Assembly: GCA_012845835.1 (NCBI GenBank)
Contig: JABAKD010000010.1
Coordinates: 4,775,288-4,839,287 of the forward strand
DNA: 64,000 nucleotides
Source of the DNA: Undaria pinnatifida
Taxonomy: Eukaryota > Sar > Phaeophyceae > Laminariales > Alariaceae
Reading direction: 5' to 3'
Shown: in pieces, positions 29,060 through 38,119 of the stretch
Layout: each line of letters starts with the position of its first letter
Numbering within the stretch: the stretch's first letter is position 1
Made by a program: the position numbers and the translations under genes
Notes under the pieces: generated by a model
What the model was told of the DNA's origin: nothing
The model's input: the letters and a program-made list of their open reading frames with translations, nothing else
Databases searched by the model: none

Positions 29060-30993
29060 TGGTGTTGTTGTTGTTGTTCTGACATTAACTCGCATAATCA
29101 AGTCCGTGGTCACAGGACAGGCTCCAGTCACTCTGGAGCTGAGGAATACCCCAGGGAAAAACACACACAACCCAAGGTGGTACACGCATATATCACAGCT
29201 GACGCAATTCATGCCTCCACCAGAAACATATAAAAGTGAAATCGGGAGTCAGTTGACGATGAGCCAGGTCCAGGCCGGTGCATACGTCTCACTACTCACG
29301 CCTGGATAAACCAAATATTCCGATTGCCACCCAAGTAAGACTACCACGTATATATTACACGTAGTATCTATCACTCCGCATACGCACGACAGGCATGAGT
29401 CAATTGGAGAAAAAGAAACAAAGAAAAGAAAAGAAGGTAAAGGAAAGGAAAGAAAAGAGAAGAAAAACGAAACAAGACGAAAAAGGCAAGCAAAGAGAAG
29501 AAAAAGACAAGAAAAGCAAGAAAAGACAAGACAAGAAAGCAAGGAAAGAAGAGAAAAAAAGAAAAAAGAAATAGAAAAAGAAAAGAAAGAAAAATGTCAT
29601 ACTAGCAGACCCTAGGAACTGGCTAAGGATGGCATTGGGCTAACAGAGGGTATCCCGTCCATCATCAATGGCACCTGGGAGAGAACGCAACATGGCGAAG
29701 AAGTCAGGGCGGTCTTATGCTATCTTGTGACGGCCATTAGAAGGCCCACAACTTTCAATACGATGATGTCCAAACCCAGACTTCAGTCTCTTGGGCACGA
29801 CGCTCCCCCTTCCGCCCCTCCTCCCTTCCCTTCCCCCCCCCCCCCCTCCCCCCCTCCCCCAGTCCCCTCCCCGCCCCCCCCCCCTTTCCCCTCCCCCCGG
29901 CCGCTTAGAGATGCTAACGGTGGATGGCGCTGCCGCCGCCTTTGCGCGTCGCTCTGCAGCTTTGCGTCTCTCCGTTTCATGCCAATTCCTCATGAACAAC
30001 TCGGCTCCCTCCTCTACTCTTCGAAACCATCTGCCAGCCTTCTGAGCAGCCTTTCGCCATCCTTCGAATTTCATTCCAAAGACCGACATATCCTCCTTCA
30101 GATGATCAATCCAGTCTTTCTCTTGCCCCCCTGAGTAGCCCTTACCCCCAACAAACTCCCCAAACATCACCCTCTGTGGCAGACGCTCCTCCCCCATGCG
30201 TGCCACGAATCCCGCAAACAAAATCCTCCGTTTGCGCACTATCACCTCAACGCTCTCGGAAGCTGTCTGGGCAAGCGCGTCGGCGTACGATAGGGTGTGG
30301 TCGTCGCGCTTCCGTTTCCGCCATCCAAGGCATCGGAGGAGCATGGAGTGGTGAACCCGTCGTAGCCTGTCATAGTCAGGCTTCTTCGGGCTCCACGTCA
30401 TGCAGCCGTACAGCAGTGTCTCGACCACCTCAGCTTTCAGCAACCGCACCTTTAACCGTAAACGCACACCCGGGCGATCATAGATTTCCATCTTGTACCG
30501 CTGGAAGCACGCCCAGGCCCTCTGAAGACGCCGCGTTATTTCAGTGCTAAGGTTTCTGTCTGCTGTCTGCGGTGATAGCCCCGCCCAAGTATACAAACTG
30601 GATTGTTTGTTTGTAAACCTGGCCGGCTGCATTGATCGTGAAGGACACCTTCCCCCCGCTTTTGGTTTCCAGGCACATTATCTCTGTTTTTGCCTCGGAT
30701 ACTGTAAGCCCGAACGACGAGCACGCAGTCACGATCGCCGTCATCATCCTTTCCAGACCTTCTGATGATCGCGATACGATGCCCGCATCGTTCGCGTACA
30801 ACATACCCCACAATCTCTGCACCCCCTCCCCCTCCTTCCCCCTCCGTCCGTCGACTTTGCCTGTGGTGCGTGGAGTGCCCTTCTTCTCGCCTTCCTTCTT
30901 TCGTTGGAGCTGCACCATGTTGTCCGTGATGGCTGCATCAGCGAGGAAGCGTTTCTCGGCCACACGCAGTACCGCAGTGAAAAACATGTTGAA
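29060..30993 (-). mobile_element. APE-type LINE, 5'-truncated copy 1
   Basis: Minus-strand element. Its 3' end (left) has a short AAC-repeat tail, then a 3' region with a long pyrimidine tract (29405-29595 as purines on plus) and a G-rich tract. CTACT at 29055-29059 and 30994-30998 is a target-site duplication, and the broken SINE reads through when the LINE is removed. The 5' break lies within the RT domain. Confidence 0.85.
29715..30987 (-). pseudogene. LINE RT C-terminal part, inactive (copy 1)
   Basis: Two overlapping minus frames (30547-30987, then 29715-30632) carry the end of RT and the region after it. The catalytic box reads YAND instead of the YADD seen in the copy at 38120-40657, which removes an essential aspartate. 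The later part has LLYGCMTW and SMLLRCLGWRKRKRDD. A frameshift near 30600 and the missing N-terminus make this a dead copy. Confidence 0.8.
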
Positions 30994-31680
30994 CTACTAG
31001 ACCACAATGTCACAGCAGCAGTGGTATTTACCAGTACTATTTTTTCATGTGCAACTACTACTATTAATACTGTATATTAGCGAAACAGATGTACCACGCA
31101 GCTTGCAAAGTTGAGTTTCAACCATTCAATCGGTCGTACTCACAGCTGACGTTTTTCAATTTTTATATAAAATATATATCGATTTTTTTCAAGAGGGTCA
31201 TTTTTTTTCCCCGACGACACCTGGATTCAACCAACGAAAACCAGGCTTATAAGCGGACAGTCTATCTACTAGACCACAAAAGTCACATTGCTATCTATTT
31301 TTTTTTTTACAAATAAACATCGATTTTTCATGAGGATCATTTTTTTTTTCGGTGACACCCGGATTCGAACCAGCGAAGACCACCAGGATTATAAGCGGAC
31401 AGTCTATGTACTAGACCACAAAATGTCACAGCAGCAGTGGTGTATCTACCAGTACTATTTTTTTACAAATATAGACTATCAATTTTTTTATGAGGATCAT
31501 TTTTTTTTCATATGACCCCTGGATTCAACCAATGAAAACCAGGCTTATAAGCGGACAGTCTATCTACTAGAAGACCACAAAGTCACACTGATATCTATTT
31601 TTTTTTATGGGGATATTTTTTTTTTCCCGATGACACCGGGATTCGAACCAACGAAGACCTTGAGGCTTATAGTACGTACC
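30994..31680 (-). mobile_element. tRNA-like SINE array (family C), right part
   Basis: Begins with the rest of the unit broken at 29059, then about four more units to 31680. Each has GGACAGTCTAT, a TTCGAACC or TTCAACC B box (minus) and a T-rich link on plus. Unit length is about 140-160 bases. Tandem arrangement of SINEs is unusual. Confidence 0.7.
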
Positions 31681-32214
31681 GGTACTACTACACCAGGTTT
31701 GTACATAGCAGGTACTACGCTGTTGGATCACAATGCACGCCCAGCTCAGATCAGTCCGGCTATATATAGCCCAGCAGCGCAGCGTAGCGCAGTGCGGAGC
31801 CGTGCGGTGCGGTGCCGTGCCCTTCGCTGCGGTGCTGTGTCGTGCTGCGCTGTGTGCTTTCTTTCGAACATAGAGCAGTACCGGGTATAATATGTGTTGT
31901 TGCGTACTACTTTTCTTGTTTTCTCTTTTTCTACATGAGTTGATCTCTCACGGTCCCCCTGTTTTTTCCCTCACGCAAATTACCCCCGTACTGCCGATCA
32001 GAACGTAACACCGGTAACAAGCACACAGCACAGCGGAGCACAACAGGGCGATTTGCTCTGCACAAGCAGCACTTGGCATTATCAAATCGCAGTTCGCACC
32101 AAATCATGGGCCTCTTCTTTCTGCCCCCTTTGCATGTTTTTAGTTGCATTCTTCCTTGCCTTCCGCGAGCGCAGCGGGCGGCGTCAGCCGCCCGCGGAGC
32201 GGAGTCCTTGTAGT
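31681..32214 (+). mobile_element. Hairpin-ended element, full-length copy
   Basis: Same layout as 17470-18013, with CAGCTCAGATCAGTCCGGC, a CAGCGC-rich part, TGCCGATCAGAACGT, ATCATGGGCCTCTTC and an intact hairpin (GCGGGCGGC, GTCA, GCCGCCCGC; 32175-32197). The tail GGAGTCCTTGTAGTATATTACAAG adds a second small palindrome (CTTGTA / TACAAG). Confidence 0.65.
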
Positions 32215-32379
32215 ATATTACAAGTACCAACAACGCAGCTTGCAAAGATGAGTATTGACCCGAAATTCGTCGAACTCACGGCTGACGTCCTTGAAATATT
32301 TTTATAAAACGAACATTTGACGTAAATGGATCAGCGAAAAAAAATAGTAATCGTATTACGTTACTACTGCTGTAGGTTT

Positions 32380-32650
32380 ACTACTTTCCGGGTTGTGTGA
32401 TAACATTGTGTTAGTGTGTTATGTTTTTGACGGGCGATCGCTTAACGCCTTCACTACTTGAGAACCTTTTTGGGGACAAATTTACTTCAAATTAGTATAG
32501 GGAAGGATTTCGGGGTTCTAAAGGGGTTAACATAATGTTAGAGTGTTACCTTGATCCCGTATGAACCGCAGTATATGTGCCACGGTGTTAGGGTATGCAT
32601 GCCAAAATGACTAAACATTATGTTAGTGTGTTAGAGGAATTCCTAGTGGC
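32380..32650 (+). repeat. TTATGTTAGTGTGTTAG satellite, left part
   Basis: Copies of a TTATGTTAGTGTGTTAG-like word at about 32400, 32530 and 32618. The array is broken by a LINE at about 32651 and continues at 33306. Confidence 0.65.
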
Positions 32651-33305
32651 TGTCGTTGTTGTTGTTGTTCTCACATCAATTCGCATAATCAAGTCCGTGG
32701 TCACAGGACAGCCTCCAGTCACTCTGGTGTGGAGGAATATCCCAGGAAAAAAGCACAAACAAGACCAAAAGTGGTACACACATACATCGTGGCTGACGCA
32801 CTTCATGCCTCCGCCAGAAAAAATATAAAAAGTGAAATCGGGAGTCAGCCTATGATGTGCCAGATCCATACTGGTACATACGTCGCACTACTCGCGCCTG
32901 AAAAAACCGACTAGTCTATACCGCTTGCCACCCAGAAAATACTACCACGTATATACTGCACGTGGTACCTGTCACTGCGCATACGCACGTCAGACTCAAG
33001 TCAATTGGAAGAAAGAAAAGAAAAGAACAGAAAAAGAAAGCGAAGAAGGAAAGGAAACAAGAAAAGGAGAGAAAAGAAAAGAAGAGGAAGCAAGGAAAAG
33101 AGAGGAAAAAACACCATACTAATAATAGCAGACCCTATGAACTGACTAAAGACGGCATTGGGCTCATAGAGGGTATCAAGTACATCAATGGCGTTGGGGG
33201 GAGAACGCAACAAGGCGAAAAAGTCAGGGCGGCGTTACGCTAAGTTGTGACGGCCATTGGAAGGCCCACAAGCTCCAATATGATGATGGCCAGACCCAGA
33301 CCTCG
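32651..33305 (-). mobile_element. APE-type LINE, 3' end only (copy 2)
   Basis: Starts (its 3' end) with GTTGTTGTTGTTGTTCTCAC and follows the 3' region of copies 1, 3 and 4, including the purine tract (33005-33110). It stops before the G-rich tract. It interrupts the satellite between GGCTGTCG and GTAACACGCG. Confidence 0.8.
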
Positions 33306-33960
33306 TAACACGCGTTGAAGGGATAACGTACGTCGTCAATTAAACGTTGACATTATGTTACCGTGTTAGCGACAGCATTCAATTAAACAACATTATGTTA
33401 GTGTGTTAGCGACAGCAGTTTGTAGCGAGTAACGTTATGTTAGGGTGTCAGCGGAATTCTTACTTGCAACCGTAACACAATTTAGACGGATAACGTTCAT
33501 GCCGAATTAAACGCCTACATAACATTGCTGTTTGTTAGAAATTCCTATTGGCTATCGTAACACGCGGTGAAGTGACATCGTACATGGTCAATTAAACGTT
33601 AACATTATGTTGCCGTGTTAGCGACAGCAGTCCGTGACGAGTAACGTTATGTTACGACGCCAGCGGAATTCTTGCCTGTTACCGCAACACGCTTTTGACG
33701 GATAACGTACGTGCCGAACTAAACTCTTGCATAACACTATGTTAGTGTGTGAAAGGAATCCTAGCGGTTATCGTTACACACGTTAGAGGCATACCGTACA
33801 TGGGCAATATAATGTTGCCATTATGTTACTGTATCAGCAGCAGTTCGTACCGAGTGACGTTATACTAGGGTGTTAGCGTAAGCCTTTGTATCATAACACG
33901 TTAAATGGATAACGCACATAACCAACTAAAAGCTACCAGGTTTTGTCACATGTCACCGCC
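33306..33960 (+). repeat. Satellite, about 214-bp higher-order unit
   Basis: CATTATGTT followed by GTGTTAGCGACAGCAG recurs at 33391, 33603 and (diverged) 33819, about 214 bases apart. Each unit also contains GAGTAACGTTATGTTA and CGGAATTCTT words. It joins the block at 32380-32650 when the LINE is removed. Confidence 0.7.
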
Positions 33961-34112
33961 GTGTTAGCTCCTATCCAAACGAAGTTGAAATACACAACAC
34001 GTTAATAAGGCCATCTCTTACGATAGAGTACCGAACAGAAGGCCTTTCGAGAATGAGATGGATTTTCGGGTCGCAGAATCAAACGGGCACAATCGGATGG
34101 ACAACCCTACCC

Positions 34113-34355
34113 TTACAGTGAAACCCGAACATTATACATATATTGTTTTTGAACAAAACTCTCGGGAAAATAATCAACAGCGGCGATCGCTCGACTACGT
34201 ACATACACGCGCAAGTTCGCTGCACCAGAGCATCTCAGCGCACACACAGATGAGGCTTCGTAGGTGGGGCGAGGGAAGCCACGTCGTGTGCGCTTCAAGC
34301 AAGGAGGGTCGTCTTCCCCTTCGCTCCCGTCGATCTCGAGCATCATCAACGACAT
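34113..34355 (-). CDS. Possible first exon, hypothetical
   Basis: The ATG at 34355 (minus) opens MSLMMLEIDGSEGEDDPP, followed by a basic stretch LKRTRRGF. The later part of the frame looks less protein-like. No donor chosen. Both strands are open here, so confidence is low. Confidence 0.25.
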   Translation of the reverse strand: MSLMMLEIDGSEGEDDPPCLKRTRRGFPRPTYEASSVCALRCSGAANLRVYVRSRAIAAVDYFPESFVQKQYMYNVRVSL

Positions 34356-34619
34356 GTCGCAGACGGCGGCTGTCCTCGCCCTCGACAAGTACGAGTAGTG
34401 TGTGTTTTGTGTTTGGCGAATGCGCAATCGCAACTGCGAGGAGAGTGGCAGGGCTCTGGTAGTCGTCACCATCACTATCCGATCCCATCGGTTCGTGATG
34501 AGGCCCGAGGTGTGTGCCAGTGGAAAGCTGGACACAGCAGCAGCCCCACGAGTACGCCTACGATACGTGTTGCTTGCTCAGCAGACTGATGTGCCTGATG
34601 CGTGTCTCGCGTCTTGTAC

Positions 34620-34815
34620 TACTACTTCAGTAGTACTACTGCTGTTTTCGGCACATATGTATGCTGGTACTATAGTCTACAGTACTACTGCTGTTTTCGA
34701 CGCATATGTGCTGGTACTACACAGTACTACTGCTGCTTTCGGCACGTATGTGCTGCTAGTACACAATACTAATACTGCTGTTTTCGGCTCATATGTGCTG
34801 GTGCTACATAGCCAT
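34620..34815 (+). repeat. Minisatellite with TACTGCTGTTTTCGGC
   Basis: Four units of roughly 42-50 bases, each with ACTGCTGYTTTCG, CRYATATGTGCTGGTACTA and GTACTAC. Confidence 0.65.
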
Positions 34816-34930
34816 CGGGATCTCGGCGAAATACGATAACACGACTAAATTGTGTTACTCCGCGCACCGGGATCTCGGTTAAATGTATTAACACGGTTGC
34901 ATGATGTTACTCCGCATCACCGCTTTACCA

Positions 34931-35209
34931 CTAACGCATGGAACACATGTTAGATCCGGGGAAGACCCAAAGGGTATCGTTACAGCATAATATTGGAACG
35001 ACTTTGGCCCCAACGGTAGTTAGGCCTGCGATTCTGCATTTTGCATTTTTTAGGCCAAAAAAAGTGGTTTCGGACGTTGTTTGAATAATTTCATCATCAC
35101 CAAACCAATCAAAACTAAACAAAATGTCAAGCACACCATCAGAAACCCTGAAGTGTCGGGCGGGATGCTGGTTTACAGATCTACCAATTTCCAACTCAAT
35201 AAACTTATC
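34931..35209 (-). CDS. Hypothetical protein, probable terminal exon
   Basis: Minus frame of 92 codons from an AG acceptor (GACTAG|GATAAG) to TAG at 34931. Strongly protein-like: FIELEIGRSVNQHPARHF, then ILFSFDWFGDDEIIQ, and ends SNMCSMR. No family recognised. No in-frame ATG near its start, so earlier exons are expected to the right, around 35210-35560, where I found none with certainty. Confidence 0.45.
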   Translation of the reverse strand, partial: DKFIELEIGRSVNQHPARHFRVSDGVLDILFSFDWFGDDEIIQTTSETTFFGLKNAKCRIAGLTTVGAKVVPILCCNDTLWVFPGSNMCSMR

Positions 35210-35562
35210 CTAGTCTAATTCCATGTGTTTTGTCCCCATGTCGGGACTGCGGTGCTAAAATACCTGGGTATTTTATAGACGTTCCAGCAATTTACCTACG
35301 TTTGGTATATACCTGGTATGAAATGCAACAGTTAGTTTTAGAAAACGATACGAGCGCTACTCTTGCAACATTACACCTGCCACATAAAAGATGTACGTAC
35401 CTGGTATACCTCTGCTGCTGCCGTGTGTACCAGTAAATGCTGCATATGCAACCGAGCGACGCGGATGCATGGTCGGGTGCCCGAGGAAGTTCGGTGAGTG
35501 ATAGCGTATCGTCCATCTCCGAATCGAGTGAAGAGGGCTCGGGCTCGGCTCCGAAGCTCGTT

Positions 35563-35682
35563 TCAAATATGACCCCTGCCGAAGGTACCTCAGAGCACTC
35601 AGCTGGAGCACCAGGGTCTGCCCATGTTTGTATGAGGCGGCGATGACGTCGAGGATTGCACCGGCGCGTTGCGGTTGTTGTT
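35563..35682 (-). pseudogene. Conserved coding fragment, unknown family (copy 2)
   Basis: Second copy of the fragment at 7001-7120 with ILDVIAASYKHGQ and LQLSALRYLRQG in frame. The flanks also match (CGTTGCGGTTGTTGTTACGTC; CTACCACAGCAG). It may be an exon of a larger mobile element. Confidence 0.5.
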
Positions 35683-35946
35683 ACGTCCATGCGTATACTT
35701 AGCTACCACAGCAGCAGTGGCTCGGGACTCGGGCTTGAGCGCATATGCATGTACTCGGGGAAAAACCCTGGTACCTGGTCCCTGCTGCTACTGGTGCTGC
35801 TCTATACAATACCAGTACAAAAGAAACATACGAAGCTACGTATAGCGACACAAAATAGACAGCACCATGTACATGGCGCGACCATCGCTCCTTCCACGAC
35901 CGATGCTGCCGTGTTCCCCGCAGGGCCAATTCCGCCTGTAGCCTAC

Positions 35947-36070
35947 CTTTTTTTTTTGCTTTATATCCTCCGGCGGGTGGGAAAAATAAAGCTTTAGCTC
36001 ACCACACTTCCACGTATTTTCATACGCGTCGTGTGTCGATTTAACTCAGTTGCTTTCGCAGCCCAACGCT
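35947..36070 (-). mobile_element. 124-bp retroposon-like element, copy 1
   Basis: On the minus strand it runs from AGCGTTGGGCTGCG to a poly(A)-like end (T run at 35947-35957 on plus). It matches 42563-42686 over about 110 bases almost perfectly. Its edge creates the stop codon of the adjacent minus-strand ORF. Confidence 0.7.
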
Positions 36071-36440
36071 AGCTGGCGCACCCTTCGGGTCCCATTGTAG
36101 GTATAGCGTAAGCTGTCTCTATCAAGCTACCGTCTTCCGCCGTCATGTTGACAGCTCTAGCCGCAAACCTGAGCACTTGATTCGACGACACGCTCCCCTC
36201 CCTTTCGTTTTTTTTTGCGCCATCACGGCTCTTAAAATTCCGCATCGGCTGCTTGTGCGCGGCTTTTTTGCCGCTCCTGCAACGCTCTGTCCATGCATAC
36301 CACGGACGCCTCGGGGCCGCCGCGTCGTATTCATCGTGGACTACGCACCCCACCGCTCTCTGGATAGTGTCCCCACTGGTCCTCTCCTCGTAAGCGCTTG
36401 CGTTTCGTTTTCGCGACTGCTTTTCTTGCCAGTGGTCCAT
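36069..36440 (-). CDS. Hypothetical basic protein, possibly cut by retroposon
   Basis: The ATG at 36440 (minus) opens MDHWQEKQSRKRNASA and runs 123 codons. The frame is open further upstream to 36554. Basic, with a long unstructured feel, then VLRFAARAVNMTAEDGSLIE near the end. The TAG spans the junction with the retroposon at 35947-36070, so the original protein may have been longer. No family recognised. Confidence 0.4.
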   Translation of the reverse strand: MDHWQEKQSRKRNASAYEERTSGDTIQRAVGCVVHDEYDAAAPRRPWYAWTERCRSGKKAAHKQPMRNFKSRDGAKKNEREGSVSSNQVLRFAARAVNMTAEDGSLIETAYAIPTMGPEGCAS

Positions 36441-37339
36441 GCGACGCTTTCGCCTTAAGTTTATTGTCAATACTACGCGATTTTTGAAGAAATGGTCCGC
36501 AGCCCCAACATGATGAAATAGTGGGATATATTTTAAATAGATGACATAACCCAAGGAAAATGGTGGTCAAATATTTGCACTGATTTCATCTCATGATTTG
36601 GAGATAGCCAGAAGTTCACGGAAATTGCCCCAAAACAGCGAATTGTTGTTGTTCTCACATTAACTCGCATAATCAAGTCCGTGGTCACAGAACAGGCTCC
36701 AGTCACTCTGGAACTGAGGAATACCCCAGGGAGAAAACAAAAACAAACCGAAGGTGGTACACGCATATATCACATCTGACGCAATTCATGCCTTCACCAG
36801 AATCATGTAAAAGTGAAATCGGGAGTCAGTCTACGATTTGCCAGGTCCATACCGGTGCATACGTCTCATTACTCGCGCCTGGAAAAAACGACTATACCGC
36901 TTGCCACCCAAGAAAGATGACCACGTATATAATGCACCGTAGTACCTATCACTACGCATACGCACGACAGACGCAATTGAATTGGGAAAAAAAGAAAAAA
37001 GAAAAGAAAAGAAGATAAAGGAAAGGAAAGAAAAGAGAAGGAAGCAAAAAAAAACGCAAAAGGAAGGGAAAGAAAAGACAAGACAAGAAAAGCAAGGAAA
37101 GACAAGACAAGAATAGAAAGCAAGGGAAGGAGAAGAGGAGAAAAAATGTCATAATAGCAGACCCTAGGAACTGACTAAAGACGGCATTGGGCTCATAGAG
37201 GGTATCAAGTGCACCATCAATGGCACTGGGGAGAGAACGCAACTTGGCGAAGAAGTCAGGGCGGTCTTACGCTATCTTGTGACGGCCATTGGAAGGCCCA
37301 CAACTTTCAATACGATGATGGCCAAACCCAGATTTCAGT

Positions 37340-37490
37340 CTCTTGGGCATGACGCCCCCCCTTCCCACCCCCCCCCCCTTCCCCCCTCCCTCCCTCCCCC
37401 CCCCCTTCACTCCGCCCCCCCCCCCCGTTCCCCCTCCCTCCCCCCCCCTTCACTCCCCCCCCCCCCCCGTTCCCCCTCCCCCCGGCCGCT
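37340..37490 (-). repeat. G-rich tract at LINE 3' end
   Basis: Runs of 6-14 C on the plus strand broken by TT or T, i.e. long G runs in the LINE RNA sense. The same place in other copies holds 29810-29900 and 55379-55600, of different lengths. Such runs can form G-quadruplexes. Confidence 0.85.
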
Positions 37491-38119
37491 TAGAGATGCC
37501 GACGGTGGATGGCGCTGCCGCAGCCTTTACGCGTCGCTCTTCAGCTTTGCGTCTCTCCGCTTCATTCCAATTCCTCATGAACAACTCGGCTCCCTCCTCT
37601 ACTCGTCGAAACCATCTGCCAGCCTTCTGAGCAGCCTTTCGCCACCCTTCGAATTTCATTCCAAAGACCGACATATCCTCCTTCAGATGATCCATCCAGT
37701 CTTTCTATTGCCTCCCTGAGTAGCCCTTACCCCAACAAGCTCCCCACACATCACCCTCTGTGGCAGACGCTTCTCCCCCATACGTGCTACGAATCCCGCA
37801 AACAATATCCTCCGTTTGCGCACTATCGCCTCTATGCTCTCGGAAGCTGTCTTGGCCAGCGCGTCGGCGTACGATAGGGTGTGGTCGTCGCGCTTCCGTT
37901 TCCGCCATCCAAGGCATCGGAGGAGCATGGAGTGGTGAACCCGTCGCAGCCTGTCAATGTCAGGCTTGTTCGGGCCCCACGTCATGCAGCCGTAGAGTAG
38001 TGTCTCGATCATCTCGGCTTTCAGCAACCGCACCTTCAACCGTACGCGCACACCCGGGCGATCACAGATTTCCATCTTGTACCGCTGGAAGTACGCCCAG
38101 GCCCTCTGAAGACGCCGCG

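Noticed and set aside
29400-29600. Phe/Leu/Ser-rich membrane-like ORFs
   Set aside because: They are the antisense of the purine tract in the LINE 3' region; the same occurs at 33001-33213, 36869-37242 and 54901-55272.
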